This document shows positions 13,801 through 24,819 of a stretch of 64,000 nucleotides of DNA, one piece after another. Positions within the stretch are counted from its first letter, which is position 1. Every line of letters begins with the position of its first letter. The DNA comes from Purshia tridentata (Eukaryota > Streptophyta > Magnoliopsida > Rosales > Rosaceae). The notes beneath the pieces are model-generated. The model was not told where the DNA came from. It was given only the letters and a program-made list of their open reading frames with translations, and ran no database searches. The stretch covers positions 1-64,000 of the forward strand of contig QANT01008329.1 in the NCBI GenBank assembly GCA_003254885.1, written 5' to 3'. Both the position numbers and the translations under genes were made by a program.

Positions 13801-14466
13801 GAGCCAAACTGAAGATGTGAAAAACACATCTGACCAGTCAAATATGGATAATTATAATGTTCCATATAATATAATAATTTAAAAATCGTAACTATTGAAA
13901 AAACAATAAGTGTGAGGAGCTCCTCATCTCATGCGTCGTAGGCGATATGAACTCTTCAACGGAAGTCGAAATTAATCGAAAAGTTCGATAAATGGACTAA
14001 GCGTGTAAACGGAAAATTAGATTTTTCACGAACTGTAAAAAATATAATAATTACAGAATTGTCGACTGACGGTAAACACTAGAGAAAGATAGTTATCAAT
14101 TACCTCCAATTAACACGTGGCATTACCGGTGCTTACCGGTTTCCGGTTACATAACGACGATCTCGTAAGAACCTCTCAACTTTTAGTGGGACCCACATCC
14201 ACATCCACATCCACAGCCACCTTCACCTTCATCACCACCACCTTCATCTTCCACTCTTCTTTCTATTTATCAACGAATAAAATAAATTATTTAGGATCTA
14301 AAAAAAAAAGGGGAAAGAATATTAAATAAAAACATTATTAATTTATTAAAAATTAAAAAAATGGGTTTAAGAGAGATAAAGGGGCCTCCTGAATAATTTT
14401 GCTTCAAAGCCAAAGCCCAAAGCTTTCTCTGATTTGCAGAGAGAATCCAAAGGACAACTCACAAAT

Positions 14467-14516
<50 letters not shown>
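14467..14516. repeat. GA microsatellite in the 5' leader of the F-box/kelch gene
   Basis: More than 20 GA units lie about 0.9 kb upstream of the start codon. They sit just before a probable 5' UTR intron (donor near 14648, acceptor near 15247). GA runs in this position are common in plant leaders and can bind GAGA-type (BBR/BPC) factors. Both the intron and the regulatory role are inferred. Confidence 0.7.
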
Positions 14517-14518
<2 letters not shown>

Positions 14519-15403
14519 ACGCGAAGAACAGAAACAGCAGCTCAGCACAATACAGTTTAAAGTGAGATTTTAGAGTTAGAAATGGATAGAGAGATATTGT
14601 AAAATTTTGAAAATTCCAATCAGGTCCTTTTTCTTCTTATCCAATCCGTAAGTCACTAAGTCCCTCCTCGCGTTTCTTTTAATTTATTTTTTCGATTAAT
14701 TTATCTTGCTTTCTTATATGGGAAAAATTGTTGAATAAAAAAGGTTTATTACGACTAACCAATTGTGAACAGATCTAATATGGATTTTATCTTTTTTAAT
14801 TTTTTTTGGGGGTTAGATTAGAAGTCGGAAATTGAAGTCCGACTTTGATAACTCTCTGCCGATTATAATTACTGGGTTTACAATTTCAATGTTCGAATAG
14901 CGATTCGATTTTTTTTTTTTTTGAAATAAAAATATTTTTGATTCTTATTTCCAAAATAAGTGTCCAAATTTTGATCTATAGCTTTCATTTACATTTTATG
15001 TGGAATTCTGGTTTCTGGGTTTTGTGTCCTTTTTAAAATTTGGTTCCACCGGATGCATTTCGAGTCTCACATATTAAAAGAAAAGAAAATCATTGAAAAT
15101 TTGACACACAAAGTGCAAAAAGTTGGTCTTTCTTCATGTAATTCATGCATTCAGTGATAATCATTCGTCTTTGAAAATATTTTTGAGAAAGAAAATCGAG
15201 CCTTTTTTTTTTTTGGAATAAAGTTTGTTTTAATTCTTTCTGAATAGGTTGTCTCTGTATTTTGACCGAGTTTCCTGAGGGACTTGGGGGCTTGGATTTT
15301 GGAAGATTTATCCGTCGAATTTGTCATTTTACCCACAAAAGAGGCTTTGGATAGAATTGCGTCTGTGAATTTGGTGCCTTTCAATTGATTGTTTCTTGGA
15401 GAC

Positions 15404-16702
15404 ATGTTGGAGGGTCGGTCCTGCTTGTTCTCAAGGGTGTTTTCGAGCTCTTGCCAGCCAGAAAGCAAGTGGCCCTCTCACATGACTTATCGTCGGCTCA
15501 AAGTCGATATTTCTAATGGCAAGCGCCCATTAGAATTTGATGGTGAAGATGACAAAGAGAATCGGCAAAGGAAGTTGTATAAGCCATTGGATTGTTGTGA
15601 ACAAGCTGAGGACCAGCGTCATGCTGGGGGTTCTTCGGATTCTGATTCCCTTATACATCGCATTGGTCGGGACAACTCGATCAGCTGCCTAATTCACTGC
15701 TCGAGGTCTGATTATGGTTCCCTTGCCTCTTTGAACAAGAGCTTCCGCTCATTAATTAGGAGTGGGGAGCTCTATCAACTGAGGAGGAAGAATGATGTCA
15801 TTGAGCATTGGATTTATTTCTCGTGTGACTCACTTGAATGGGAAGCCTTTGATCCCAATCGCCGTCGGTGGATGCACTTGCCAAGAATCGCTTCCAATGA
15901 ATGCTTTATGTGTTCGGATAAGGAATCTTTAGCCGTGGGCACTGAGCTTCTTGTATTTGGTAAGGAGGTGACTTCCCATGTAATCTTTAGGTATAGTATT
16001 CTGACAAATTCATGGTCTTCTGGAATGAGGACGAATGCCCCAAGATGCTTGTTTGGGTCTGCCAGCCTTAAGGAGATTGCAATTTTGGCAGGCGGTTGTG
16101 ACTCACATGGAAATATACTCAGCTCTGCTGAGAAATATAATTCTGAGACTCAGACTTGGGAGACACTCCCAAGCATGAATAAACCCCGGAAGATGTGTTC
16201 TGGGGTCTTTATGGATGAAAAGTTTTATGTTATTGGTGGGATTGGGGGAACTGATTCAAAGGTTCTCACATGTGGGGAGGAATACAATTTAACGACAAAA
16301 ATATGGACAGAAATACCTAACATGTCTCCTGGACGGAGTGGTGCAGCCAGAGAGACTGAGATGCCAGCAACGGCTGAGGCACCACCTCTTGTTGCAGTGG
16401 TAAATAATGAATTGTATGCGGCTGACTATGCTGACATGGAGGTGAGGAAATATGACAAAGAGAGAAGAGTGTGGCTTACTGTGGGGAGATTGCCTGAGCG
16501 GGCAGTTTCAATGAATGGTTGGGGCCTTGCATTTAGGGCTTGTGGAGACCGGCTAATTGTGATTGGTGGACCTAGGGCTCTGGGTGAAGGTTTCATAGAG
16601 ATCAATGCATGGGTTCCTAGTGAAGGTCCTCCGCAGTGGAACTTGCTTGCGAGACAGCAGTCGCGTAACTTTGTTTATAATTGTGCTGTAATGGGGTGCT
16701 GA
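15404..16702 (+). CDS. F-box/kelch-repeat protein (At1g26930/At1g74510 type)
   Basis: An intronless frame of 432 residues. The upstream in-frame TTG at 15389 is not a start. The ATG at 15404 gives MLEGRSCLFSR, which matches the usual N terminus of this family as I remember it. Residues 91-118 (SISCLIHCSRSDYGSLASLN) form a degenerate F-box, which would bind SKP1/ASK and make the protein the substrate receptor of an SCF ubiquitin ligase. Residues from about 170 onwards hold kelch repeats with paired glycines and spaced W and Y: AILAGGCDSHGNILSSAEKY, then FYVIGGIGGTDSKVLTCGEE, then RLIVIGGPRALGEG. These should fold into a beta-propeller that selects substrates. The target is unknown. By gene order the closest Arabidopsis relative should be At1g26930. 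Confidence 0.9.
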   Translation: MLEGRSCLFSRVFSSSCQPESKWPSHMTYRRLKVDISNGKRPLEFDGEDDKENRQRKLYKPLDCCEQAEDQRHAGGSSDSDSLIHRIGRDNSISCLIHCSRSDYGSLASLNKSFRSLIRSGELYQLRRKNDVIEHWIYFSCDSLEWEAFDPNRRRWMHLPRIASNECFMCSDKESLAVGTELLVFGKEVTSHVIFRYSILTNSWSSGMRTNAPRCLFGSASLKEIAILAGGCDSHGNILSSAEKYNSETQTWETLPSMNKPRKMCSGVFMDEKFYVIGGIGGTDSKVLTCGEEYNLTTKIWTEIPNMSPGRSGAARETEMPATAEAPPLVAVVNNELYAADYADMEVRKYDKERRVWLTVGRLPERAVSMNGWGLAFRACGDRLIVIGGPRALGEGFIEINAWVPSEGPPQWNLLARQQSRNFVYNCAVMGC

Positions 16703-17360
16703 AGATTCAGATGTATTAGATTGGTTTGTCCATCAACACAGGTGTCTTGCTAATTGGTAATTTGCCCCTTTCTTTTTCGATTGTTTTTCCCTTTAGGGTG
16801 GGGGAGAATGGGGAAGAATTTTAGATTTTACTCAAGATTCAATTGAATGTTTTCTTGGAATTAGAGATCTTGAGTAATTTTTTATTTATTTCCTTTTCAA
16901 ACTAAAATTTATTTTCCTCCATCAAATTGGCCTTCCCCCAAGTTCAGTGACATGAGAAATTTTAATGGTTGGCATCATGTAGGATAGGAATAGGTTCAAT
17001 AATTTGAAGTGGGTAGGTTTTCAGTTGTGCTTGCTGAAGCTTTAAAGTACACAGAACTAGTCATATGGGTTTCACTCTCATAATTTTATTTGTGTTAGTC
17101 TTCGAAAAAGAAAATAAATTCTGAGAGCTTGTTATCTTGGATGCTGGCTTATGTACTGCTTACTTTACTTCATGAAATTGGTGGGCTATATATTTGGTGC
17201 TTTTAAGTTTATATGAATCTATCCCTATGGCTTTATTATATTTTCATATTGTAGAAGTGAGGTGAAATGGCATGTATCCATCAAATTTCCATGCTTTATT
17301 TCCTCGAGAAGAAGTGCAGTTTATTTATCCTTACAATTGTAATATAAATTATTTGGTCTT

Positions 17361-17475
17361 CATAACCTAGCATTTGCTAGAGTTTCTTGTCTCCTAAAGA
17401 TTGTGGGGTTCGGGTGGAGGCTCCAGTTTCAAGCCCGGGTTTGCGAAGCGAGTGTGGGGGATTTCTGGATATTAA
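17361..17475 (+). mobile_element. tRNA-derived SINE candidate
   Basis: CCTAGCATTTGCTAGAG resembles a Pol III A box and CCAGTTTCAAGCCCGGG a B box, followed by GCGAAGCGAGTGTGGGGG and an A-rich tail. This GC-rich block in AT-rich DNA looks like a tRNA-derived SINE. The boxes deviate from consensus and the ends are not fixed by a visible target duplication. Confidence 0.4.
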
Positions 17476-20400
17476 AACAAAAATAAAATGTTCGTGGTAG
17501 TAAATAAAGTGTCATATGTGAGAGCAAATAGTGACCTTAATGAACTCAGAGCACCTGAGGCTATATACGAGTTCAAGTATGAATATTTGTTATTAGTCAT
17601 GTTAGAATGGCATAGCAAGAAGTATGACAAAGTGACAGTAAATGTTATGGTTTAATTTGCATCTTAAAACGGAACTAACAACACAATTTATATCAATATG
17701 GTTATTTGGAAAAGCCTGGTATATGCAATTTCCTTCTCTTTTAATATTTCTTCTAAATAGTAAATATAGGTGTCTCTATTCTTATAATCGTATACTTATA
17801 TATGTACATTTTTAAAAATATTCTATGAGTTTTGAACGTCCGTATGGAAAGTGAAGTTTTTATTAGATGCTCACGAAAAAAAAAGTGGAACAAAAGATAG
17901 CAGATTGGAATAGGACATTTAGATACAGTATGGTTAGGAGCAGTGACCAGGTGATGAAAGGGCATGCAAAACCTAAATCCTTTGAATTTCTTAGGTTATT
18001 GTTCTGCAATGGTCTTGTAGTAGTTGGAATAGTTTTAGCTTCTGGATTTGGGACGTAATAGAATGTTCCAAATCATATTTATATAGCTGCTAAATGAAAC
18101 ATTGATGTGATATTTTTGATACTGGTTTTACCTTGTTTATATACTTCTTGCCGCAAAGACAATGGCATAACTTTACTGGGATTTGAATAAAGATTTCTCA
18201 ACAGAGATTTCTCTAAGTGATTGTGGCTCTACATTTGTTATCCGTAAAATTACAATAATAAAGGATGTGGCGTTTCTATGCTTTCTTTAACTAGTGTCTT
18301 CCTCCAATTTTATTTTATTTTTTTCAAATTTTGATAGAGAGGATTGATTTTGTATGTCTTCCTGAATTTTGAGTTTTGCAATGTGATTCAAAGATAGAAA
18401 CCCTGTTCGTCTTTTGCTATTCATTTTCTGATTTACATGTGCAATAACTATGAACTTGATGGTAGGTTTGAAATTTCTTTCTGTAGCACGCATTGATTTA
18501 TTATCGGTTTATCGTACAAGACAAGATTGATGTCCAGTAGTCCTCATCTCCATGCACGTTGACCTGCTTTACATGATAGTTACCAGTTTTTTTTAACCTG
18601 ATATGTTCTTGTGGAATAGGTATACAAATGACTCTGATTATGATTGTTCAACTTAGGCAAGTATGGTTTCTTTTTCTTTACTTGTTTTAGTGTATAATGG
18701 GAACTCAGATGTAATTTGCTGTTTGGGTTAAAAATAGGGTGTCGATTAATGCTTTTTATTTATTTATTGACATTTCACCTTTTCCGGAACTTCGTTGAAT
18801 CACAAAGATTTTGAACACAACTTGCCTTCCGCCTTCTTTTCATATTCACGTTCACGTGGGAATCTATGTAGTATTTATACATTGGATCTTTAAAAATAAA
18901 AATAAAAATCTTTAAAAAAAAGAAAATCATGTTTAATAAAATACAATAAATGTATAAAAATATGATATGAATAGTATTATTGATAGTGTATAGAAGCAAC
19001 AAAGAGTCTGTGGTGGTGGGCTAGGGGTTAGGCCCAGAACCCAGGTCAGCCTTTGCTCACATGAATATGTAGTGTTAAGCGCTTGTATAGAAGCAACGTC
19101 TATCATCTATACTTTTTTGTATGGTTCCTACATTGAAATCGGACCACGTTGTGAAGGTGAAGCACAACGGGTGCCCATAGCAACTAGCACAATACTTCAC
19201 CATGGGCTCGTCTTGAAGCCTACAACCAGCCCATTGGTTGCTGAAAGCTCACTCAATCCCAAAAAACTTGCTATGAACGTCGGAAATTGCCATATTGGGC
19301 CTTAAAAAACAAACCCACAAAATGTGAAGAGGATTTAACGTTTGAGAATGGGAAGTTAGTGCTTGCTGCAAGTAAACTAAAACTCAATTAATCCATAGTA
19401 AACCTAAAACTGAAATATGTTTGCTGTAAGCTCTGGTTCTCATGTGTATGGTTGTAAAGTTGTGGACCTTGTGGTAGGTGGTTGATCAATTGACGCACGA
19501 GTAAAGCAGCTCATAATGATAGTGCAGGAACAAGGAACCAAACCCAACCTTGAGAAGATATGGATATGAATCAAATGATGGTCAAGTGTTGTCTTCCTTT
19601 TTGGTTATGGTCTAATCAAATCATCAAACTCAGGTGGTCCATGAGTGAATTAATGGGATATATAATGCAATTGAAATCTCTGAAGAATCTTTAGCTGCCT
19701 TGCTAACTGGCCTTAGTTGTTGGGTTTATATAAATCAACACAAGTGCGATTTCTGAATTGACCTCAACCAGTCCATGTTTTCAATTACTGTTAGTGCATA
19801 ATGCAGGTGGCCCATAATCCCCATAAAAAGTGCACTGCCACCTAATTATTTAATGGTGGATAATGCCATCATGGACATTGAAATTCAGTTTTGATACCCA
19901 GATAATGGCTTTTTATGTGAACATCTCCCACTAACTCAACACATGATCAAGGATTTTATAGAAAACCTACATTTCATTTCACTTCTCCTTTATTACTCTC
20001 TTTCAACACCATCATAAGATTCATAACATAAATATTAGATAAGTTTTAGCGAATAAAATATTGGATGGCCCATTTCTTCCAAAAGCACCATATCCCAATA
20101 TTTTTTTCTTGTCTTTTGGAGACTTTAAATTTGCACCCTACGCATTATAACCCACATAATAATATAATATTAGAACTAGTTTAGGCATCTATCCTAGATT
20201 CTGTCTCCAATTTTACCACCATATGCTTATTTAGTGACACCTCAATTTTTATGCTTTTATTCAGTTGGTTTTGGTCTTTTAAGATCTTCAAAGATATGAT
20301 CGATCAGTTAGTGCCTAATAATCTCAATGTTATAAGCCTATATGGAATATCATATACATAACAATTCATATAATATACTGAACCTATAAGACTCCATCAA

Positions 20401-22549
20401 GTAATTGAAGAATTATTGAAAATTACATCAACGGTGGAGAACTTTCAAGGAAGTAAAAAGAACATAGGTAATATATAATAATGGCATGAATATATATATA
20501 TGAATTTTTATGATTACTTTTCCTGTTTCAATGCATTTGCTCACAGATTCGGAACCTAATAAATCATGAAGCACTCCATTAATATATTTCCAACTAGATT
20601 TTATACATTTTATATTTACATTTGTTCATGCAAGCGAGTTATAAGATACTTTTATAAAAAATAATTTGCCGATTAAGGCCTAATGAATTAAGTGTGCTTG
20701 TAAGAAACTTGCTCTAGAAAGTCTGAGTAGCTTGTTGCATGCCTCTATTGTTGAACTTCCTACTGAAGTTTTCTTTGCTCAGAAACTTCAACAATTATGA
20801 CTTCTAGCATTTCGTTTTCGTTGAATTTCTAGTGGGATCCTAACATATTTGACATCTCCAAACTTGCAGTTTCTTTGGATTATTTAATGTTGATACTTTT
20901 TTTTCAATCTCCTTGACATATATTGTTTCTTTCCTCCTTAGATCTCTCATCAATACGTATTAAATTTAATAATTTTATTTCTAATAAGGCTACAACTACT
21001 ATATTTGTTCATTGAATTAAATTAATATATCATCGACTTTTTTGAAAATAAATAAAGTTCGAAGATTAAATATATATGTTTTTTTATTTTATTTTTTATG
21101 AAGATTAAGTATACATGTCAGCAACTCAAATATCTTTTTGGGTTATATAAAATAGTTGGGGACAGAATGGTCATTAAAGAAAGTTGGGGACATGATGACT
21201 TACATTAAAAAAATTTTACAGTACAAAAATTTTGAGTTTTTATATGAAGGGCGTTGTAGACAATTGACAATTAAATGAGGTATTAAAGTAAATTTAAGGC
21301 CATGGACAAAAAAGGCTTAACATTGATTAAATTACCCAAAATTGAGACATATAACCCTAGAAGAGTGACATTATTGAGGGCCGAAGCAGTAAGGCCATGC
21401 AAACAAAGATGATTGATGATGGAAAGGAGAAAGGAATGAGGGTCCATCTGCCATGCGGTTGAGGCAGCACCATTATGGAAACTTAAAACCAAACGTTGAT
21501 GCATATATGACTTTATGTATGAATGTATGACTAAGCATATACTTTTTTCTTAATAAAAGTATACATCATCATATATTCATAATAATTATATAATAGAGTA
21601 GCAACTAGTAAGTCTGTGGGTTTTGGGTTTGTGTGTGACAGCTCAAAGCCTCAATTCTGAAACGTGAGGCACGGCAGTAGCAGTTGTTTGCACCAAGGAA
21701 GATCCATGTTACCATCACCACGTGCTTTGCACCATCAGATCACTCAGATCACCTTTCACTTTTCTTCTTGCCAGATATATAAAATATTATTGCACGTTCC
21801 TATCTTGCCAAATCAATCTCTTCTTCTTCTTCTTTTTTCTTTTTTGATTAGGTTTTTTTTGCTCAAAGCTATATTAATTAATACATGAAATAAACTTTAT
21901 TTTAATCAATATACATTTAATATATTAATATATAATGAAAGAGATAAATATAATAAATATATCATATTGTACACATTTGTCAGTTTTTTAATATTCATTG
22001 TCGGCAATTTTTCCTATTCCAAGTTTCGGCCGCATACTTGTCACCGTTGATGACTATTTTAAGAGGTTTCCTTAACTTATCTTTTTTTAATTAAATCTCA
22101 AGGTATGGGTAAGGCCTAGGCCAATTGAAAACTCAAATTATATTTAAAAGTATTAATGATATAAAATGAATGGGGAATAAGTTAATAGTATTGGGTCATT
22201 GAGATGTGCTGGTCATAACTTAAGAGGAATAGAAAAATATTAGGGGGGTTGGATTGCTTCTATGCTAGCTCTTGTAGTCTTGTGGCTGTCTTTAAATGTG
22301 TATTTAATAATGAAAACTTAGTACACAAAATGTTCAAAATGGATGTTGGCCAAGTGGCGATAACCAGCATAATCCAGACAAAGCGATATAGACAATACAA
22401 GTGTGTTCCCATTTTCTTCATCTTCATTCATACTTAGGATGCCTTTTACATAATACAAATCCTTTTAATTATTACATGCCAATAATTAAGTTGTGGTTGA
22501 TCAACATTCAAATCCCTAATAAATTTATACAACTCATATATAATGTAAT

Positions 22550-22551
<2 letters not shown>

Positions 22552-22583
<32 letters not shown>
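22552..22583. repeat. TA microsatellite
   Basis: About 16 uninterrupted AT units, immediately left of the MITE-like element at 22612. Confidence 0.8.
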
Positions 22584-22586
<3 letters not shown>

Positions 22587-22611
22587 TTCTTCTATAGATA
22601 GGATACTCACA

Positions 22612-22786
22612 AATTTTAAAATTTACAGACGCGGACAAAGAGTAGACAAAGTGTGGATATAAAACTACAAAACATATCAGAACTTATTGTAAACACATCA
22701 TCTATTTCAACACACTATTAACTCTCTATTTACGTCCGCAAACTTAAAATATGCAGACGTTCGCACCTAAAAAAAATTTCTATATA
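22612..22786. mobile_element. MITE-like element with imperfect terminal inverted repeats
   Basis: The left part reads TTTAAAATTTACAGACGCGGAC, then AGTAGACAAAGTGTGGA. The reverse complement of the right part reads ATTTTAAGTTTGCGGACG, then AGAGTTAATAGTGTGTTGA. The two arms of about 60 bp pair imperfectly around an AT-rich centre of about 50 bp. It has no coding capacity. It is probably an old non-autonomous DNA transposon; the superfamily is unresolved. Confidence 0.4.
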
Positions 22787-24148
22787 TTATATATATAATT
22801 AATACATTGCCGGGGGCTTCGGGGATGGCTTTAATTCTTTGCTCGGCAAAGTACAAACTGGTCATAATGAACAAACAAAATATTATTAGGTGAATACTTA
22901 TTAATAGGTTTAGTTGAGTCTTAACGCAACGGTCCCACGTGATTAAGATCCCATGCCCCTAAATTTGGGGTTCCTTTTAATATAAATTAATTTAGTCAGG
23001 CATGAACTGATGAACTGATGAAGACGAACCTTCTCGATTACTTAAACAATTAATTACATGGAATATTGTATTAATACAATAATTATATTACAGGTACGTG
23101 CAGTCTAAGATGCATAGTTGATACATCGCCACTTGCACAAAATAAATTATGAAATAGAAGACAATGATGTAAATGAATTCAAGTAAATTAGGGTTTTTGT
23201 CGTGTTGACTGGATTTAATTGATGAGCAACTTCTTTGAACAATAAAAGGCCGGTCAAATAAAAATATGGGAACCATTAATAATTAACTCTCTTTAATCTT
23301 AAGAACTAATCACAGAACCACCATGAACGTGGCTTTGATTCTTCAAGAAAAGATCCATGACAGAAATTAAATTATTAAGGCGTTTTTGTTTTTTATTCGT
23401 CCCTCTTTCTTTTTTTAAGTTGTGAATTCTGATCGATCTAAAAATTTTAAGCTAAAAATAATAGAACAAATTAAGCTTAGTATATAAATATAGTCATTTT
23501 CTAATGAAAAATTCTTTGTGAGAGGCGAACAATTTATTTTTTATATCTTAAATAATATATTATTTTAATAAAAATTAGTTAAATTTATTTAACTTAATAA
23601 ATTTGTTATATAATAATATTACAATTATATATATATTTTTAATTACCGATAAAAAAAGAAGTTCGAATCTAAATAAAAAGTTATACAACTCACGGGAAAT
23701 TTCGTTTATCGGACGGAGTGGGTGTGGTATCGACACACCCACCCGTTGCCATCCGTCACACTTCCACCCCGTCTCTCTTTTCTCTCGTTCTCTAATTTGT
23801 CATTATCTATACCCCTCGATATCTTCCCCCTCATCCAAAGCTTCATCGCATCAAACACCAACCCCTTATTTTCCTCGACAATACAAAAAGCCCATCCAAC
23901 GGTCAGATACACATCATAGGTATAAGAAGTGGACAGTGGAGGACCAGCACCCAAAGATATCATTAATATTTCCACCTCTATATAATATATTATATTAACT
24001 TTTCCTTTTAATATTATTTTTATTATTTTGTAATTTCCAACCATCTTTTTCCATCTAACACAACATTAAACACATTAAATATTACACATTAAATGTTTCA
24101 CTTCTTTCGAGCCATTTTGACCGGACCTCCACTTTTCTCCCATCTCTC

Positions 24149-24157
24149 TATATAAAC
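24149..24157 (+). promoter_or_regulatory. TATA box of the short acidic-protein gene
   Basis: TATATAAAC lies in a CT-rich promoter about 120 bp before the start codon. It would place the transcript start near 24180 and give a short pyrimidine-rich leader. Confidence 0.55.
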
Positions 24158-24273
24158 CCTTTCCACCCCCCATTCTCTCTCATCAATCAACCCTTTTCCT
24201 TCTCTTCTACTTGCTTGCTCTGTCTCTCTCTGTTTCCTCTGTTTTCTTCTCTCTCTATTTTTCACCAGTTGCT

Positions 24274-24819
24274 ATGGCTGAAACACTTAAGCGCCAAAGG
24301 GAAGAGCCCCAATTAGATGATTGTGAAAATGATTCTAAGCACCATAAGTCTTACAACCACATACTCTCTCTTCTCGAAGCAGAAGAAGATGAACCCACTC
24401 AAGATTTGTCCTCTCTAATCACAACCCTTCAACAAGAGCTCTCTTCTGACTCTGCTTTTGACCCTCTTCCATGTCCAAACACTGAAACATACCATGAAAG
24501 CCCATCTGCAGCTTCCAGTACTACTGCCTTAGAAGGCTATGGCTCATCTTCTTCCGGCTCCTCTTCACCTTCTTCTTCTTCTTCAGGTTTTTTGAAGGAG
24601 GATGAACAAGAGGATGACAGTGAGAGGGTCATGAGACATCTTCTCGAAGCGTCTGATGATGAGCTTGGCCTTCCCAATAGAGATGAGGTTGAGGTTGGCT
24701 TTAATGCAGAGGATGGGTTTAATGGTGGAAATGGGTTTTCTCTTTGTGATGAATTGTGGGAGCTTGAAGATGAAGCTGCCAACTACTATACTTTAGTTCA
24801 ATCTGAACTATTCATGTAG
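24274..24819 (+). CDS. Short acidic protein of unknown function (At1g26920/At1g69760-like)
   Basis: A single exon of 181 residues starting at the ATG MAETLKRQREEP. The frame is open for 21 more codons upstream, but that part is a Ser/Leu-rich reading of the CT-rich leader. I do not recognise an enzyme or DNA-binding fold. Visible parts are a basic N-terminal patch (LKRQRE), a hydrophobic heptad-like core at residues 29-56 (HILSLLEAEE, then LSSLITTLQQEL), a Ser-rich linker at about residues 75-105, an acidic stretch, and a C terminus LCDELWELEDEAANYYTL ending QSELFM. The acidic, Trp-containing tail could be a protein-binding or activation segment (inference). Gene order suggests the family of At1g26920 and At1g69760, which I recall as uncharacterised. 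Confidence 0.75.
   Translation: MAETLKRQREEPQLDDCENDSKHHKSYNHILSLLEAEEDEPTQDLSSLITTLQQELSSDSAFDPLPCPNTETYHESPSAASSTTALEGYGSSSSGSSSPSSSSSGFLKEDEQEDDSERVMRHLLEASDDELGLPNRDEVEVGFNAEDGFNGGNGFSLCDELWELEDEAANYYTLVQSELFM

Larger units (their letters stand above)
5510..15300. other. Long AT-rich spacer, no protein gene seen
   Basis: Nearly 10 kb with only short, low-complexity open frames and no recognisable domain. It contains a TA microsatellite at 7014-7034, a perfect 11 bp inverted repeat at 8522-8551, a CAC repeat at about 8880-8903 (read by one frame as poly-His), G-box/ABRE motifs at 10831-10854 and a long AT-rich stretch up to 14300. The right end holds the promoter and 5' UTR of the F-box/kelch gene. 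A non-coding RNA gene cannot be excluded from sequence alone. Confidence 0.55.
16703..24100. other. Spacer between F-box/kelch gene and short acidic-protein gene
   Basis: The first few hundred bases are the 3' UTR of the F-box/kelch gene. The rest is AT-rich with no supportable coding region. It holds a SINE candidate (17361-17475), an imperfect 15 bp inverted repeat at about 20749-20800, a TA microsatellite and a MITE-like element at 22.6 kb. Short frames at 19072 and 21283 have no family signature. Confidence 0.55.

Noticed and set aside
23603-24044. Frames of 131 and 112 residues on opposite strands upstream of the short acidic-protein gene
   Set aside because: They read through the pyrimidine-rich promoter and overlap each other. 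Composition explains their openness.
24211-24273. Upstream extension of the short acidic protein
   Set aside because: It translates a CT-rich leader into a Leu/Ser/Phe string that mimics a signal peptide. The ATG at 24274 starts the conserved-looking sequence.
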